DNA of 64,000 nt from assembly GCA_036346275.1 (NCBI GenBank), contig JAYEVK010000053.1:62001-126000 (forward strand), given 5' to 3'. Positions 1 to 11,481 of the stretch are shown here, piece after piece. The notes under the pieces were generated by a model. The model was not told the DNA's origin. It made no database searches and worked only from the letters and a program-made list of their open reading frames with translations. Made by a program: the position numbers and the translations under genes. Numbering within the stretch: position 1 is the stretch's first letter; each line of letters begins with the position of its first letter. Source of the stretch: Otatea glauca (Eukaryota; Streptophyta; Magnoliopsida; Poales; Poaceae).

Positions 1-580
1 AGCGAGCACTCGGACACGAACCTCGCGCGAGAGGCATCGCGGTCGTCCTGCCGACCAAGGCGCGGTCTAGCTATGGCGTTAAGCGAGCACTCGGACACCG
101 AACCTCGCGCGAGGCATCGCGGTCGTCCTGCCGACCCGAGCGCGGTCTAGCTACGACGTTAAGCGAGCACTCGGACACCGAACCTCGCGCGAGGCATCGC
201 GGTCGTCCCTGCCGACCAAGGCGCGGTCCGGCTCGACGTTAAGCGAGCACTCGAACACCGAACCTCGCGTAGAGGCATCGCGGTCGTCCACCGCCGACCA
301 AGGCGCGGTCTAGCTCTGACGTTAAATGAGCACTCGGACACGAACCTCGCGCGAGGCATCGCGGTCGTCCTGCCGACCAAGGCGCGGTCTAGCTACGACG
401 TTAAAGAGCACTCGGACACCGAACCTCGCGCGAGGCATCGCGGTGCGTCCTGCCGACCAAGGCGCGGTCTAGCTCTGACGTTAAGCGAGCACTCGGACAC
501 CGAACCTCGCGCAGAGGCATCGCGATCGTCCTGCCCGACCTGCGCGGTCTAGCTCTGACGTTAAGCGAGCACGAAGCGAA
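1..580. repeat. ~80-bp tandem repeat array, about 7 copies
   Basis: GC-rich units begin with AAGCGAGCACTCGGACACCG or close variants at about 81, 161, 241, 324, 403, 483 and 563, a period of 79-84 bp. The array runs off the left edge. Open frames across it are repeat artefacts, not genes. It lies upstream of the LTR at 1417, the place where several grass Gypsy elements keep tandem repeats between integrase and the 3' LTR, so I infer it is noncoding internal DNA of that element. Confidence 0.85.
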
Positions 581-1416
581 GACATCCATAAAGGAAATTT
601 CATTATAGGCCATGAGGCTCAAACTTTACACAACTTTGCAATATAGTACTCGGCGGTACAAAAATAGTTACGCTACACTACGGCAAGGTCTCCTCGCTCC
701 AAAGCCTTTTAACATCCGTGCGGCACCGGCGGCGCCGGCGACATGTTGGTAGGCCCTTGCACGTCGCGGGGCGGCCGCGCGGATGTGGGCGATGCGGCCG
801 TCGCCTCTGCCGTTCGGCAACATCGGCGGCCGCGCCAACTACGATCGGCGTCCTCGCGCCATCGCCTCTAGGAGGGCCTCCTTGCTACCTCGAGCCTCGG
901 GCGACCTCGAGCGGCGCATCGGCGGCAACGACATCACGGTGCGACTTCTTCCTCGGAGTTCGGCCATCGCTGGTCGAACTCACCAAACTTCACCAAGGAT
1001 CCTCTTCTTACGCCCGACATCATCACCAGCGAAGGCTAAAGGGTGCCCGAAGCCATAGTTAAGAAAACAAAAGGATTCTCGTTTAAGGGTTCATCACTCA
1101 AGCAAACCGTGGCGTCCTTATATGCGGACGAAGGAAGATTGAGCGCCTCGAATAAATGCAAGCGTCGGAAAGCAGCGCCCTTCACGAAATCGGCGATCCA
1201 GAGACGGCGGGCGAAGCGCTAAAGTCGTGGCTTGTGCGTCTTGCGACGAGGTGATTCAAAGACCCGCGGTTCGAATGACCGAGCAAAATTCAAAGCGTGC
1301 CGGATCGTTGGGGTACACTGGCGAATCGCTTGACCAATCGGTCGGTGGCCGTATGGGCCCAGCCACTATTCTCAACCCTCAGCGAATCTGCAGAAATCGC
1401 TCAAGGGTTCGGGGCT
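581..1416 (+). mobile_element. Noncoding 3' internal region of a Gypsy-like LTR retrotransposon
   Basis: This stretch joins the 80-bp array to the LTR starting at 1417. No conserved retroelement domain is visible; its open frames are GC-rich and arginine-rich without motifs. A weak purine-rich run lies just before 1417 (1404-1414, AAGGGTTCGGGG), where a polypurine tract is expected. Assignment rests on position next to the LTR. Confidence 0.5.
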
Positions 1417-2321
1417 CGACGAATACTAATAACGAGGTACCCCAGCCCAAGGTGACCAACCGGCCTCAAGCGCTCAAGCCCAACGGGCGTTTCGACCTAC
1501 TACCGACCTAAGCACACGCAAAGCCACGGGACTTCCCTTCCCGACCAACCAAGGAAATGTCTCCGGCCGAGCCAAGCTCCCGACCTCCTCGTGAGCGGCC
1601 CCGACTCCGACCAAGCAGGCTCCAGGCCCCGCGATGGTCGAATCCCCGACTCGATCGTGCCAAGATCACTCTGTAGAAGTCACGTGTCGCGGCCTCTACC
1701 AAGCGACCGCCACGTACCCCACGAGCGGGGTCAATCAAAGTGACTATACAAAGCGGCGGCTCCTTCCCGAAGGTTTAAATAGTGACCAAGTCACGCTCCC
1801 GATCCATCGGCCGGTCACATCTGATGCGAAGACACGCTCTCTCGGCGGCGCCCACGTCGAGCGTAACGCGTCAACACTGTAAGGTTCGCAGAGGCGGTGC
1901 GCCGTTTCGGAGAAATACCTAACCGCCACGACCAGCTAAGCTACCGACCCGGCATGGGCAAGACCGGCGTTGATCGATCAGCGAGCGAAGGACCGAAGCT
2001 CCTAGTGTAGGTCGTCTTGTCCTCTCCCAATTCCGATGTAACTGCCCCCTCCTTTCGTATAAAAGGAGGCAGGAGCTCCCGTAGAAAAGAGAGGAGAGAG
2101 AGAGAGCGCCATCGAACCCATCCGACTAAGTCATTGGCACTCTTGCTTGTAAACCTTGTGCAGTCATCTGTGCATAATAGAATCTGGCGCCACCACACGG
2201 CTGGGTAGGGATCTTACGCGAACGGTATACATCTTGGACTTTTGAGTCTAACCATTCAGGGAGAGGAACGCGCGACCCCTTAGACTTACAAATTTACTTG
2301 CCGGTGCTCGAAACGCCGACA
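1417..2321 (+). mobile_element. Gypsy-like 3' LTR, same family as the solo LTR at 19142-20070
   Basis: It aligns end to end by eye with 19142-20070. Both begin (T/C)GACGAATACTAATAA, both have a TATA box about two thirds along (here TATAAAAG at 2058), and both end with the block around ACATCTTGGAC, GAGTCTAACCATTCAGGGAG and ACTTGCCGG, closing on CGCCGACA. The first base is C where the other copy has T, so the TG start has decayed. The superfamily is inferred from LTR type and the tandem repeats next to it; no polymerase is in the window. Confidence 0.7.
2058..2065 (+). promoter_or_regulatory. TATA box of the LTR promoter
   Basis: TATAAAAG lies inside the LTR, followed about 30 bp later by a purine-rich GAGAGAGAG stretch. 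The homologous LTR has TATATAAAAGG at 19808, so the box is conserved between copies. Confidence 0.6.
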
Positions 2322-2571
2322 ATCGGCTTGCTTCATATTGAGGAATGACGTTCTCGGGGTTGTCTTCTCTTGGGAAGGCTGTATCTTCGGTAGGTTCTAA
2401 GTCAAAAGGTCGGCTAAAGAAGCAACATAGCCAGACCTGAATAAACCATAGGGGACCTCCTATGTTACCCACGGTGAAGTCAGCAAAACCCGTGTAAAGC
2501 CGACTCCTAATAACATGTATCATCGATATCTGCTCTAGGAATGTTTTTCCAAGTGCAAGCCGTGACCTCTA

Positions 2572-3200
2572 CTAATCATACGCAATTATGCGATATACTT
2601 GAGTTGGCCCTAATGAAGCACGCATGAGCAATCGATCAAGCCACAGGTTAAGGAAAGCAATATGCTCTTCGTCCGATACCAATCCATTTACTTTATTATT
2701 ATTTGCAATATACTTGGACCAGCCTTCACCTTTTGATCGGATAAGCTTATGTTTGGGTTTGGCATGAAGGCCGACACTTGTTCCCGTCCGGTCTCGAGCG
2801 TGAGTTGAGCGACGTCCATCAAGGTTGGGCCGACCATACCAGTGCGAAACATAAAAGCATTGAAAGAATCCGATCAGAAATAACAAGCCGTGGCCACTAA
2901 GGGCTCATTGGCCTCTGGATCGGCTAAACTCAAGGGAATGCATTCTACTATGCCCATTCTCTCCCAAGACTCTCTTTTCTGGGCTGCTACTCGATTGTAC
3001 CAATTCTTCCACCCTTTAAGTGCAGTCGGCCAAGCCCTAAAACTCTTACTCCAACCCTCAATACTATATCCTCTAGCCGATAAGGGGAGGCGAGTTACTT
3101 CTTGATCAATAATTGTAGCTGCGTCTAAGTTTCCTAATGGGCCGAGGAAAAACTGATCAACACTGTTGGGGATTGGGAGGAGTACCTGAGAGGGATCCAT
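2572..3200 (-). pseudogene. Decayed plant mobile domain (aminotransferase-like) ORF, antisense in an LTR element
   Basis: The minus strand encodes about 210 residues split over at least two frames (3200-2874, then 2886-2572 and an intermediate frame). The N-terminal half contains GWSKSFRAWPTALKGW and WYNRVAA. A third frame at 2862-2804 reads MFRTGMVGPTLMDVAQL, which matches the FRTG...PTLxDV signature of the plant mobile domain family. That family occurs in host proteins and as extra antisense ORFs in some plant Gypsy elements. Frameshifts make it a pseudogene. The function of the domain is not well established. Confidence 0.6.
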
Positions 3201-3542
3201 TCAGCCAATCTTGATGCAAAAGCCGATTGGTTCAGAAGGAAGGCGTGCCGATGGGAGATTGACAAGAAGCAGAAAGAAGAAGCCGATTACGAGTGATGCG
3301 AAAGCCCGAGCGCGTGAAGAATGACCGAGTGAAATTTGCATTTTATAGCGAGTGAAAATTTGAAGTGTGGAAGGTGAATCGAAAAGGCGTGAGCAATTAA
3401 AACGCACCACTGTGTGTCGAGAAAATTACGAGCGCAAATAAGCGGCGATTATTGGGCGAAGTTCAACAGTTAGCCGATTGGAAAAGCCGATTATTGTGAT
3501 TTTTGACAGATGACAAGTCATCTTTCAAAAATGGGGGGCATA

Positions 3543-4195
3543 TGTTTGCACCAGAATTTGGCAAGTCAAGTCAAAATCGGCAATAAAATCAAAGACACGG
3601 AAACTAATAGATAGTTTGGTAAGATTTGAAAGTATTTGGTAACGGCAAAATCTTTGGGAAAGGTTATCCAAACAAGGCCGATACGGATCAAGTTACAAAA
3701 CGTGTTGTACTGAGACACGATCGGCCGAAGGGTATAAAAGAAGGGCCAAAGCAAGCTGCAAAGAGGATCCAACAACCCAATACAATCAACCAGCCTTTAC
3801 TTACTTTTTCCTGTCGACTAGGAGTAGTTCTTATAATTTAGTCTTTGTAATCGATTTTGATCAATAAAGTTGCGCATCGCCAATTGTTGATCTTCGTCAA
3901 TTACACCCTAGGTTTGGTTTGTTCTGATTTTGTTGCGCATCGCCTTCTTCAGAATCGATCTACCTTTATCCTCTGATTAGCCTTAATCGGCTAATTAGGC
4001 TTACCTTATTACCTTGATCTTGATCGGCTTTAAGCTGATTGAATCTAAACCGATTGATCTTTACGATCGGCTTTGTGTGAATTTTATATTTTTTACCTTG
4101 TCGGTTATAGGTCAAATCGACTGGCACGCTCTGAACCCGGTGTTCGTCTGGTGTGCTGCTGTCAGAAACCTTACATCAAATTTTTGACACCAACA
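3543..4195 (+). repeat. 3' LTR of the second retrotransposon
   Basis: TG...CA ends (TGTTTGC to ACCAACA), an upstream purine tract, a TATA box near 3732 and a polyadenylation signal near 3863 are in the expected order. The 3' end could be 2 bp further right. The five bases after it are CAAGG; the partner target duplication is outside the window. Confidence 0.6.
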
Positions 4196-5000
4196 CAAGG
4201 CCATTTGGTTGCAGACAATTTCCTAAAATTTGAAATTAATTGTGGACCCAACAATTCATCAAGAAATAATTTGAACATAGTATCTAATTTCATAATACAC
4301 ATGATATATTGTTAACTGAAACCTTATGAAAGCTAATGTATAACCCAGAAAGTCTCAACATTTTACTGACCCGATTATAGAACAGTCAGGAAAAACTCAA
4401 CACAAGTTCTAAAGGCAACCGCCCACTCGATCACACTAAGTTGACATATAAAACAATATGTGTCGTGACAATGTAACCCAGGAGAAGCCTTACATCAAAT
4501 ACTGCATATCACAGAGAGTGTACTTATATCCTAAAACAAGAACCTCTAATGTAGAGAAATTTTACAGTAGATAACATAGGTAGTAAGTAGTGGTAGTAGA
4601 AATAAAATCTAATCATCTATTCCTCAAAGGTATTTTAGACTTTTCCTATCCATTCATCAGGGGGTATTTTAGATTTTTCCTAGTTCGTTTACAATTTTGG
4701 ATTCACCGAATACCTGATGATCTTCAGAGGCTTCTTATCCATTCATTAGAATCATAGGACGTGTTTTACCGTAGAGGACAAATAGTATGACATAATTTTT
4801 TTACCCTTTTACCCTTTTCTGAATTTTACTACCAATACTATATGTAGTAGTATAACTAGATCTAAATTGATTTCAACCATTAAATTCAAAAGAATGAACG
4901 GCTTATATTGATTTTAATCCATCGTAAAAGAGCTCATAATGTATAACCAACATTGATTTCTCAGTTTAGCCTTTTAATGACAATTGGTCATTAACACATC
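4196..5000. other. Intergenic DNA, 3' flank of the KNOX gene
   Basis: AT-rich sequence without a recognisable gene. A short imperfect direct repeat is present near 4617-4690 (GGTATTTTAGACTTTTCCTA, then GGTATTTTAGATTTTTCCTA). No conserved element was recognised. Confidence 0.5.
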
Positions 5001-5224
5001 AACAAACAGCCGCAATATACTGACCGTAGAGAGGACACATCAAGCCGTATCAAGCGTCTTGTAGATGAATTCTTACTCCATGCACTCTGACTAGACCAAG
5101 AGACAAAGTGCACAGTGTAGTAACAGTGTCCACCCATCTCCTGCATTGAAACAACTTATTGATGACCTATAACACTCGCCGAGACACACGATGACAACAG
5201 GTCCACCGCTCGTCCACCGCCCAG
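5001..5224. repeat. Downstream copy of a segment of KNOX intron 3
   Basis: This segment matches 7694-8224 in the third KNOX intron. Shared blocks include CCGTAGAGAGGAC, ATCAAGC(A/G)TCTTGTAG, GAAACAACTTATTGATGACC and CAACAGGTCCACCGCTCGTC. The intron copy carries an extra ~319-bp inverted-repeat element that is missing here. It could be a remnant of a tandem KNOX duplication or a dispersed repeat. Confidence 0.7.
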
Positions 5225-6087
5225 TGACGGCAACGACGGTGTGCCCATGACGACTGTGACGGCGACCGCCCGCTGCCACGGTATGAAAGGACCGAGCTTT
5301 GGCCTGCGCGGTCCAGAGGGGCCTTGCGTAGCGCAGGGCCATGCCTAAACTCACCGAAGATAAAGTGAGCCATCATGCATGGCACATCAGGGTGGGTTAG
5401 CCGGACTTAGCTACATGATACGGATCTATTGGGCTTAGCTACTTTTCAATCTAAAAAACAGATTTTTAAAAAAGCTATAGCTCCTTCAAACAGACCCTGA
5501 ATGACCCGCTTAACTGTTATGGTTGGTTGACTAACTACTCAGACAACAACTTTGAAAACCGCAAACAGTTAAAATCAAACTTTAGTTTTGACAACTCTTA
5601 CGCAGCAAAATGAAATACTCATCGCACATCATATGGTCCACACCACATGTTCTCACAACTCCATTTTCCATTGCAAAATGGAAACAAAGTTCTTACAGGG
5701 GAGAGAGAAAACATGACCATCTCATCAGTTCACGGTTTACTGACATAAACCTCATAGCACCATGCTAAACGAAAATAATGAACTAGAGAATTTGCTAAGA
5801 TCTCAACTATTACAGAATCAAGAACGAGAAATAGTCAAAGATATCTCCACGTACAGCATGAAAAAAATTGCATTTAGTCGCCCACAAGGATTGGATCTTC
5901 CACAGGCAGAAATGTAAGTATATACCATTAATTGAATCTATACCGAAACAACACATATATATATTTACCCAAGAACATTAGTGGTCGTCAACACTACCAT
6001 CGTGAGTACCGCGTGCTTTGCTGTTGTCATGGCGTTTACGTACCGCAGCAACAACCATTCCCCATTTCACCAGACCGAGCACTTACT
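5225..6087. other. KNOX 3' flank, no gene recognised
   Basis: No coding similarity was recognised. 5388-5504 is a possible small inverted-repeat element (CAGGGT at its left, ACCCTGA at its right), too weak to classify. The 3' UTR of the KNOX gene, read leftwards from 6087, probably lies in the right part. Confidence 0.4.
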
Positions 6088-9000
6088 TCACGACCCCAGC
6101 CGGTACATGCCATCCACGTACATCGCCGCAGTGCCCTGCGGGACGTGGAAACCCCCCTCCATCATCGAGAACGGCATGTCTTCCGATGTCGGCTTCCAGT
6201 GCCGCTTCCTCTGGTTGATGAACCAGTTGTTGATCTGCTTCTGGTCCAGCCCTGTCGACTCCGCCAGCGCGATCTTCTCCGTCTCCTGTACGCGCAACAT
6301 CAGCAAAATTGGCGTCAACAAGGCATTTTTCATCATTTAGCCGCTACAGCATGTATGAGCTTGATGAGAACGAACGCATGGTATCATACAGAGGGATACG
6401 GCCACTTGTAGTGCAGCTCCCACCAGTGCAGCAGCTTCTGCCTGGCGTCCTTGGGGAGCTTCCCTTTCTTCCTTCTCTTGGAAAATTCTTGCCGGAGGCT
6501 GCCCAAGTACCCACCGTACTTCCTCAGAAGCTGGTGCTTGAGCTCCTTGTCCTCAGCACAGGGGTCGATCTCTTCGGGACAGCTCGTGTCTTGGTCATCC
6601 TCAGACGAGCCGGCACCTTCACAATTACTGTCTGCAGATGAAATTAAAGTTAACAAAATAAAAGGTTGGCTAAGGTTTATGTTTTGTAGATTAGATGCAC
6701 AGCCCCACCATTGTCACTCATTAATTATAACGGTTTAGATAGGTAGGTTGTATGAAGCAACAGTGGAACTTTGAACAAGTTGTTCGCTCAGTACTCATGT
6801 AGCCACACTACTTCCAAGTAGCTAGGAGCCTTGGACCGCTGAGCTAAACAATGTAGTTTTGTGGTTCAAACATCTGCGATGCCTGGCTTAATTTTGAAAG
6901 GAGCATTCGTTTTGAATTATAGGGAAAAACATCTTGCAAGAATATCCTACTTCAAGGAAATTCACAAAGACTTCTTCAGCCACTCTAGAAGGCGCATTCG
7001 AATGATGTGCGTGTTCTCTACCTTGTAATTTAAAAGAAGGCACAAAAGAGAGGAAACAGCTAGACAATAAACACCTCACTTACTAATTAAACGGCCTTAA
7101 CTAGTGAGCCATCACATAATTCCTGTGGACTGAAAATAGTACGTAGTTGAATGAAATTGAGGACAACAAATGAAGGAAACCATTCAACCATGCTACCTTA
7201 AAAAAGTTGCATCCATTCTGTTGGATCATCTTGAAGCAGTTGTGGTATACAGGTGCTAGCTAGTCTGCTAGATTATGCTAATTTTGGATTCATGGATAGT
7301 GAATTACCAAAACTAAAAAGGGCAGTTGCTATATTAGAATGAGTACTTAAGCTAGCAACAAGTCAAAATTAAAGCTGGAATGTATAGTTTTTGAGCAGGA
7401 TAACCAAATTTTGTCCAATTTCTTCTACACAAGACACCGCACAACTTCACATATAGTAGAAGAGATCCAGAATCTAAAAATATTTTATACTAGAACTCCA
7501 TTCATAGGGTAACATAGATAATAAAAATAACTATATCAATGATGTCCTTTTCGTTTCTGTTTGCCAGTCAAGTTTACGCCAACATTTGTCGGTGTGAATA
7601 TATTTCATGGCGCTACCATATTTTCTTCTGAACTTTTTACGAGCTGGTGCATGGATTAATTTGCTTCAAATAGGGGAAATTTGCAGACACCCACGAACAA
7701 CCAAAATATACTTACCGTAGAGAGGACGCATCAAGCCATATCAAGCATCTTGTAGTTGGATTCTTACTCCACTCGACTAGACCAATTGGGTCCATTTGGT
7801 TCAAGGGCAAAGGCTAGATAGGATGGCTCTATCTGTCTTTTTGCACTTATTGATCTGCTGTTTGGTTGGATGGATGGGTGGATGAAGATAGCCAAGAAGC
7901 AGGAATATTCATCGTAAATGCTAGATAAGGAAATTGACCAAAAAAGGCTATCCAACTCTCATCCCACCAACTAAATATGGACTCTCATCCTATCTACCAT
8001 CCAACTCTCATCCCTTCAACCAAATATGAACTTAGATAGCTTCATTCCTATCAGGATGAATATAGTCCAATCTCATTCACACTTTGCCCTCGAACCAAAC
8101 GGAACCTTTGGTGTACATTTAGTAACAGTGCCCACCTATCTCCTACAGTGAAACAACTTATTGATGACCCATAATACTCGCGGAGACACACCATGACAAC
8201 AGGTCCACCGCTCGTCCATCCCCACACGTGTGTCGAAACAGCAAGCTGTTACATCTCAATTTAATCACTATGTTCACTGAATAAATCGGTCCAGTTATGG
8301 GTTGTTAACATTGATCATGCATCTATCCAATGAGCGCTAGTTACCTGGCAATTTCTTTCTGGCTAGCAAAACGAGGCTAGAAAAAGAAAAGATCTGAAAT
8401 GGATACGAAACAAGAACCAGTGATTGAAGATAGAGATGACGTGCAGACACATATATTCACGTTGTAACCCTAAGACGTGGCCTCTTGTGAGTTTATGCGT
8501 TGCCATGAACAAAAAAAACCCTCAAAAGTTTAAAGCATTGGAGCAGAGAGGTGCTTTCATGCTTTTCTTTTTAAAATTAAATAAATATTAAAAGATTAAT
8601 GAATGATAGATAGTGATTAATTATCTCTTCATTTGCTTCAAAAATTATACAGCTTGTATCGGGAAGAAAAGCACGAAAGTAGTGCTTTTCTTTTAATTAA
8701 TTAAGCAAGGAGAGGCCTTTAATCTTGCATATACGAGCCAACGCTAATAGACGAGAGGAGGAGAACCACGAAGCGAGGAGCTCAATCACTGTGGCCTCGT
8801 GATCTGCTTACTATGCTGCTGATGTGTACTCTAAAGCATGCAAACCTTATCCCGGCCCCTTCCCCGGATGAACAAAGCACCGAAGTAAACTAACCGCGGG
8901 TCTGCGGCAACAACTGCAGGGATCTAAAGAGGGGTAAAAAAAGCTACACTCGCTTCCATCGAACAAACCAAACACCATTTCCCAACGCGGTCAGATATAG

Positions 9001-9777
9001 ATCTCGGAAGAATTAATCATGCATATATTTACCAGTGAACGAATCGAGCTGCGTCTCCACGCTCTTGAAGAACTCCGTCGCTTCCTGGATCGGCCGCGCG
9101 AGCTCCTCGCGGTACTTCGCCATCATGTTGCAGTAAGCCTCCTGCAGTAGTAACAAGCACGCGCATCGATCGGTTGGTACGACAACAACACGAACAAGTA
9201 CCACATGCATCGCGCTGCGAAATAGCGAATTGATCCGTCGAAGAATGGCGAACCATGAACTGGTCGAGCTCCGGATCGGCTCGCCGTGGCTCGTGCTGCC
9301 GCTGGCCTTGAGCCGTTCTAGCATCCAGCAGCTTCGCCGCCACGGCCGAGAGCCCATCCAACACATCTGGCGGGGCGCCGACCTAAGAATAACAAATCGC
9401 TCAACACATCATTTATATGTTCTCTCATCTCTGACCTAATTAAACTGCTCCTATATATGCATGGGCGCTTGTACTACCTTTTGGCAGTCCAAGCAGGCGG
9501 AGAGGAGAGCCGAGTACTGGGGGTGAGACATGATCTTGGCCTTGATGGTCGCAGCATCCGCCGGTGAGATCTCCTCTTGCACCAGTGCTCCCTTGAGGTG
9601 GTCATGCTGCACCGACGACGGAGCCAGTAACTGGTGCAACGCGAGCGGCGAGCTGCCGTGCGCGTCCGGCGGAATCAGCTCCGCCGACGCCGCGGGGAGA
9701 AACGGAAGCTGCAAGAAGGTAGCCTTGGAGGTACTACTGCTGCTCCCTCCACCTCCAAGATTTGCGAAGCTCTCCAT
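6088..9777 (-). CDS. Class I KNOX (TALE) homeobox transcription factor, 5 exons
   Basis: KNOX-I proteins are nuclear DNA-binding factors that keep shoot meristem cells undifferentiated, usually with BELL partners. Exons: 9777-9478, 9382-9254, 9141-9033, 6631-6390, 6285-6088. All introns are GT-AG and phases join to a 325-residue protein. KNOX1 spans about 70-115 (AATIKAKIMSHPQYSALL), KNOX2 about 132-178 (DPELDQFMEAYCNMMAKYRE), ELK 209-230, and the homeodomain about 231-292 with the TALE PYP insertion at 257-259 and WFINQRKRHW at 281-290. The C-terminus DGMYRLGS is typical of the family. An in-frame ATG at 9831 exists, but MESFANLGGGG at 9777 matches KNOX N-termini. The closest relatives I recall are the OSH15/RS1-type and rice OSH43/OSH10 proteins; I do not assign a symbol. 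Intron 3 (6632-9032) is very long, which is usual for this class. Confidence 0.95.
6632..9032 (-). other. Long third intron of the KNOX gene (2.4 kb)
   Basis: The donor is GTAAAT after G at 9033 and the acceptor is CTGCAG before 6631. It separates the KNOX domains from the ELK/homeodomain half. It holds the segment duplicated downstream (7694-8224) and an inverted-repeat element. Long introns at this position carry regulatory elements in other KNOX-I genes; no specific site is called here. Confidence 0.85.
7788..8106. mobile_element. Small non-autonomous inverted-repeat element (MITE-like) in KNOX intron 3
   Basis: The left end GGGTCCATTTGGTTCAAGG and the reverse complement of the right end, GGTTCCGTTTGGTTCGAGG, form terminal inverted repeats of about 24 bp that continue into GGCAAAG. 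The 319-bp segment is absent from the homologous sequence at 5001-5224, which serves as an empty site near 5095. No clear target duplication was found, so the superfamily (PIF/Harbinger or hAT) is open. No coding capacity. Confidence 0.7.
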
Positions 9778-11473
9778 GGTGGGTTGTGTGTGCGTGTTGA
9801 GACTTGAGTAGTCAAGAAGAGATGAGGTCAAGAAACCCTAGGAAGTAAAGGAAGGAGAAGATCTCCTGAAAAGAAGTGACGGAGATACTGGGGATGGGAA
9901 GGAACGAGGGAAGAAAGACAGGAAGTTTACGTTTTCTAGCCTCTGACAACTTTTTTTTTAATCACCGTGGAAGTACCAACTTACATGTGTCATCTATCGC
10001 GCTCGTGAACCATGGCAAGGCCTTGAAACCATGGCCTGTATCTAACACGGCAGGGTAGCTTGGCAGAGCGTGCTGCCGCGGCAGGATTGTTCGGTAGGGC
10101 GTGCTGCCATAGGACCTACTATGGTGCCTGAGCGCGGTAGATTCCTACCACACTGTCCTAGCATGATAGCATCTGCCATCGTACACGAGCATGACAGGTG
10201 ATATGTGTCCACATACCAGTATTTTTACGGTCGGAGAGGACACGATCACACTGGACATAGATTCGAAAAAAAAATATGAGAAGGGAAAAGCTACAAAGGA
10301 GGATGGTGAATGATGTGTGTGGCTGGTGGGCTAGCTTTGTTCTCATGTCAAGTCAGAGTATAGAGGAAGCTGAGCTGCTGTTGCAACACAATCACAGCTG
10401 CAATTGCAAGGGAATACTCGGCTAGGATAGATATTTAGATAGAGACTAACCAATATCAACATCAACGCCGGGAATTGATCCGTAAGTAACCAGCGCTGAT
10501 GCATGGCACGTGCATGCACATATGATCTTTGCGAGTTCTCCGCGTTTTCCCGGGACACGTTTTTCTTTTATAAATCTGGATATTTGTGAATACAAAACTA
10601 TAGCCTCCTTCGAAACCATAGAAATAACGATATATGGCACATATCATCTACCATACTCTCGTACTGCGGCACCTCGCCAGCGCCGTTGCACATACCACGA
10701 GCTTAACAGCAGATGTCGCAAACCTGCAGCTCGGCAAGTTGCTGAGCACTCCTACGGTAGGCAGACCAAGATTGTTTAATTAAGTGACTAAGTGAAGAAC
10801 TAACCTCTTAAACGATTGATTTAAGCGGCGAAGTGATTAATTAATCAAGTAGTGGGATGTGATCGGCAAATTACTGCTGAAGAAGGGGAGCTCGGTAGAG
10901 GCTAGTGGGTCCACTCTGCCGCATTGGTCGTCGACGTGTCGAGGTGGAGACAACTGCTATGCTGTCAGCGTCTTGCTGCAGAACAGGAGCGCAGCAGATG
11001 ATACATATCACCTGCTACTGTTTATGCGGTTAGGGACGAAGTTAATTTTGAAAATTTACTTGCATGAGGCATATATTTGTAAAAGAAAAATGTGAAGTGC
11101 AAAAAAAAAATTTGCTTTGCTTCGCATGTTTCTTGCTCTTCGCTTCTTGTGTGGGGGCGTTTCTTGGGCGAATTTTTGTGGTTCCGGGCGCCGTTGGCCT
11201 GATCGAACAGTCGAGTGATGATTTGTTGCATCTATCAGCAGTAGCAGGTGTCACCTAATGGGACTGTAGAAGGAAGTTACAGGTTACAGTTGCTGTGTTC
11301 CCACTTCCCGGCCTGTCGTCTCTCTCCGTCTTATCCTTCCGGTGTTGATCGAGTCCTTTTCACCGAGATGGAAAGATTCTTGGAAAAGTAACATGCTGCT
11401 ACTGCATACTGCAACCCCACTCTCTCTCTCTCTCCGTCTCTCTCGTGTGGTTTGTCTAGGAGTTTCGACCAGG
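9778..11473. other. KNOX 5' UTR, promoter side and upstream DNA
   Basis: The 5' UTR read leftwards from 9778 contains CACACACAACCCACC just before the ATG. No convincing TATA box was fixed. Around 10036-10190 is a run of GTGCTGCCGCGGCAGG-like words that also occurs near 25800-25940 inside a retroelement, so part of this flank is probably repeat-derived. No other gene was recognised. Confidence 0.4.
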
Positions 11474-11481
11474 GTTCACTC

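Larger units (their letters stand above)
2322..4195 (+). mobile_element. 3' part of a second LTR retrotransposon with antisense ORF, interrupted by the element to its left
   Basis: A polypurine-like tract (AAAAATGGGGGG, about 3526-3538) precedes an LTR of about 653 bp (3543-4195) that begins TGTTTGC and ends ACCAACA. The LTR has a TATA box (TATAAAAG near 3732) and an AATAAA signal near 3863. Upstream, 2322-3542 is internal DNA holding an antisense ORF. It abuts the LTR end at 2321, so the first element appears to have inserted into this one; the matching left half would lie outside the window. Confidence 0.6.

Noticed and set aside
9778..9831. Upstream in-frame ATG extending the KNOX protein by 18 residues
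   Set aside because: The extension (MTSSLLDYSSLNTHTQPT) is unlike KNOX N-termini, whereas MESFANLGGGG is family-like; it lies in the likely 5' UTR.
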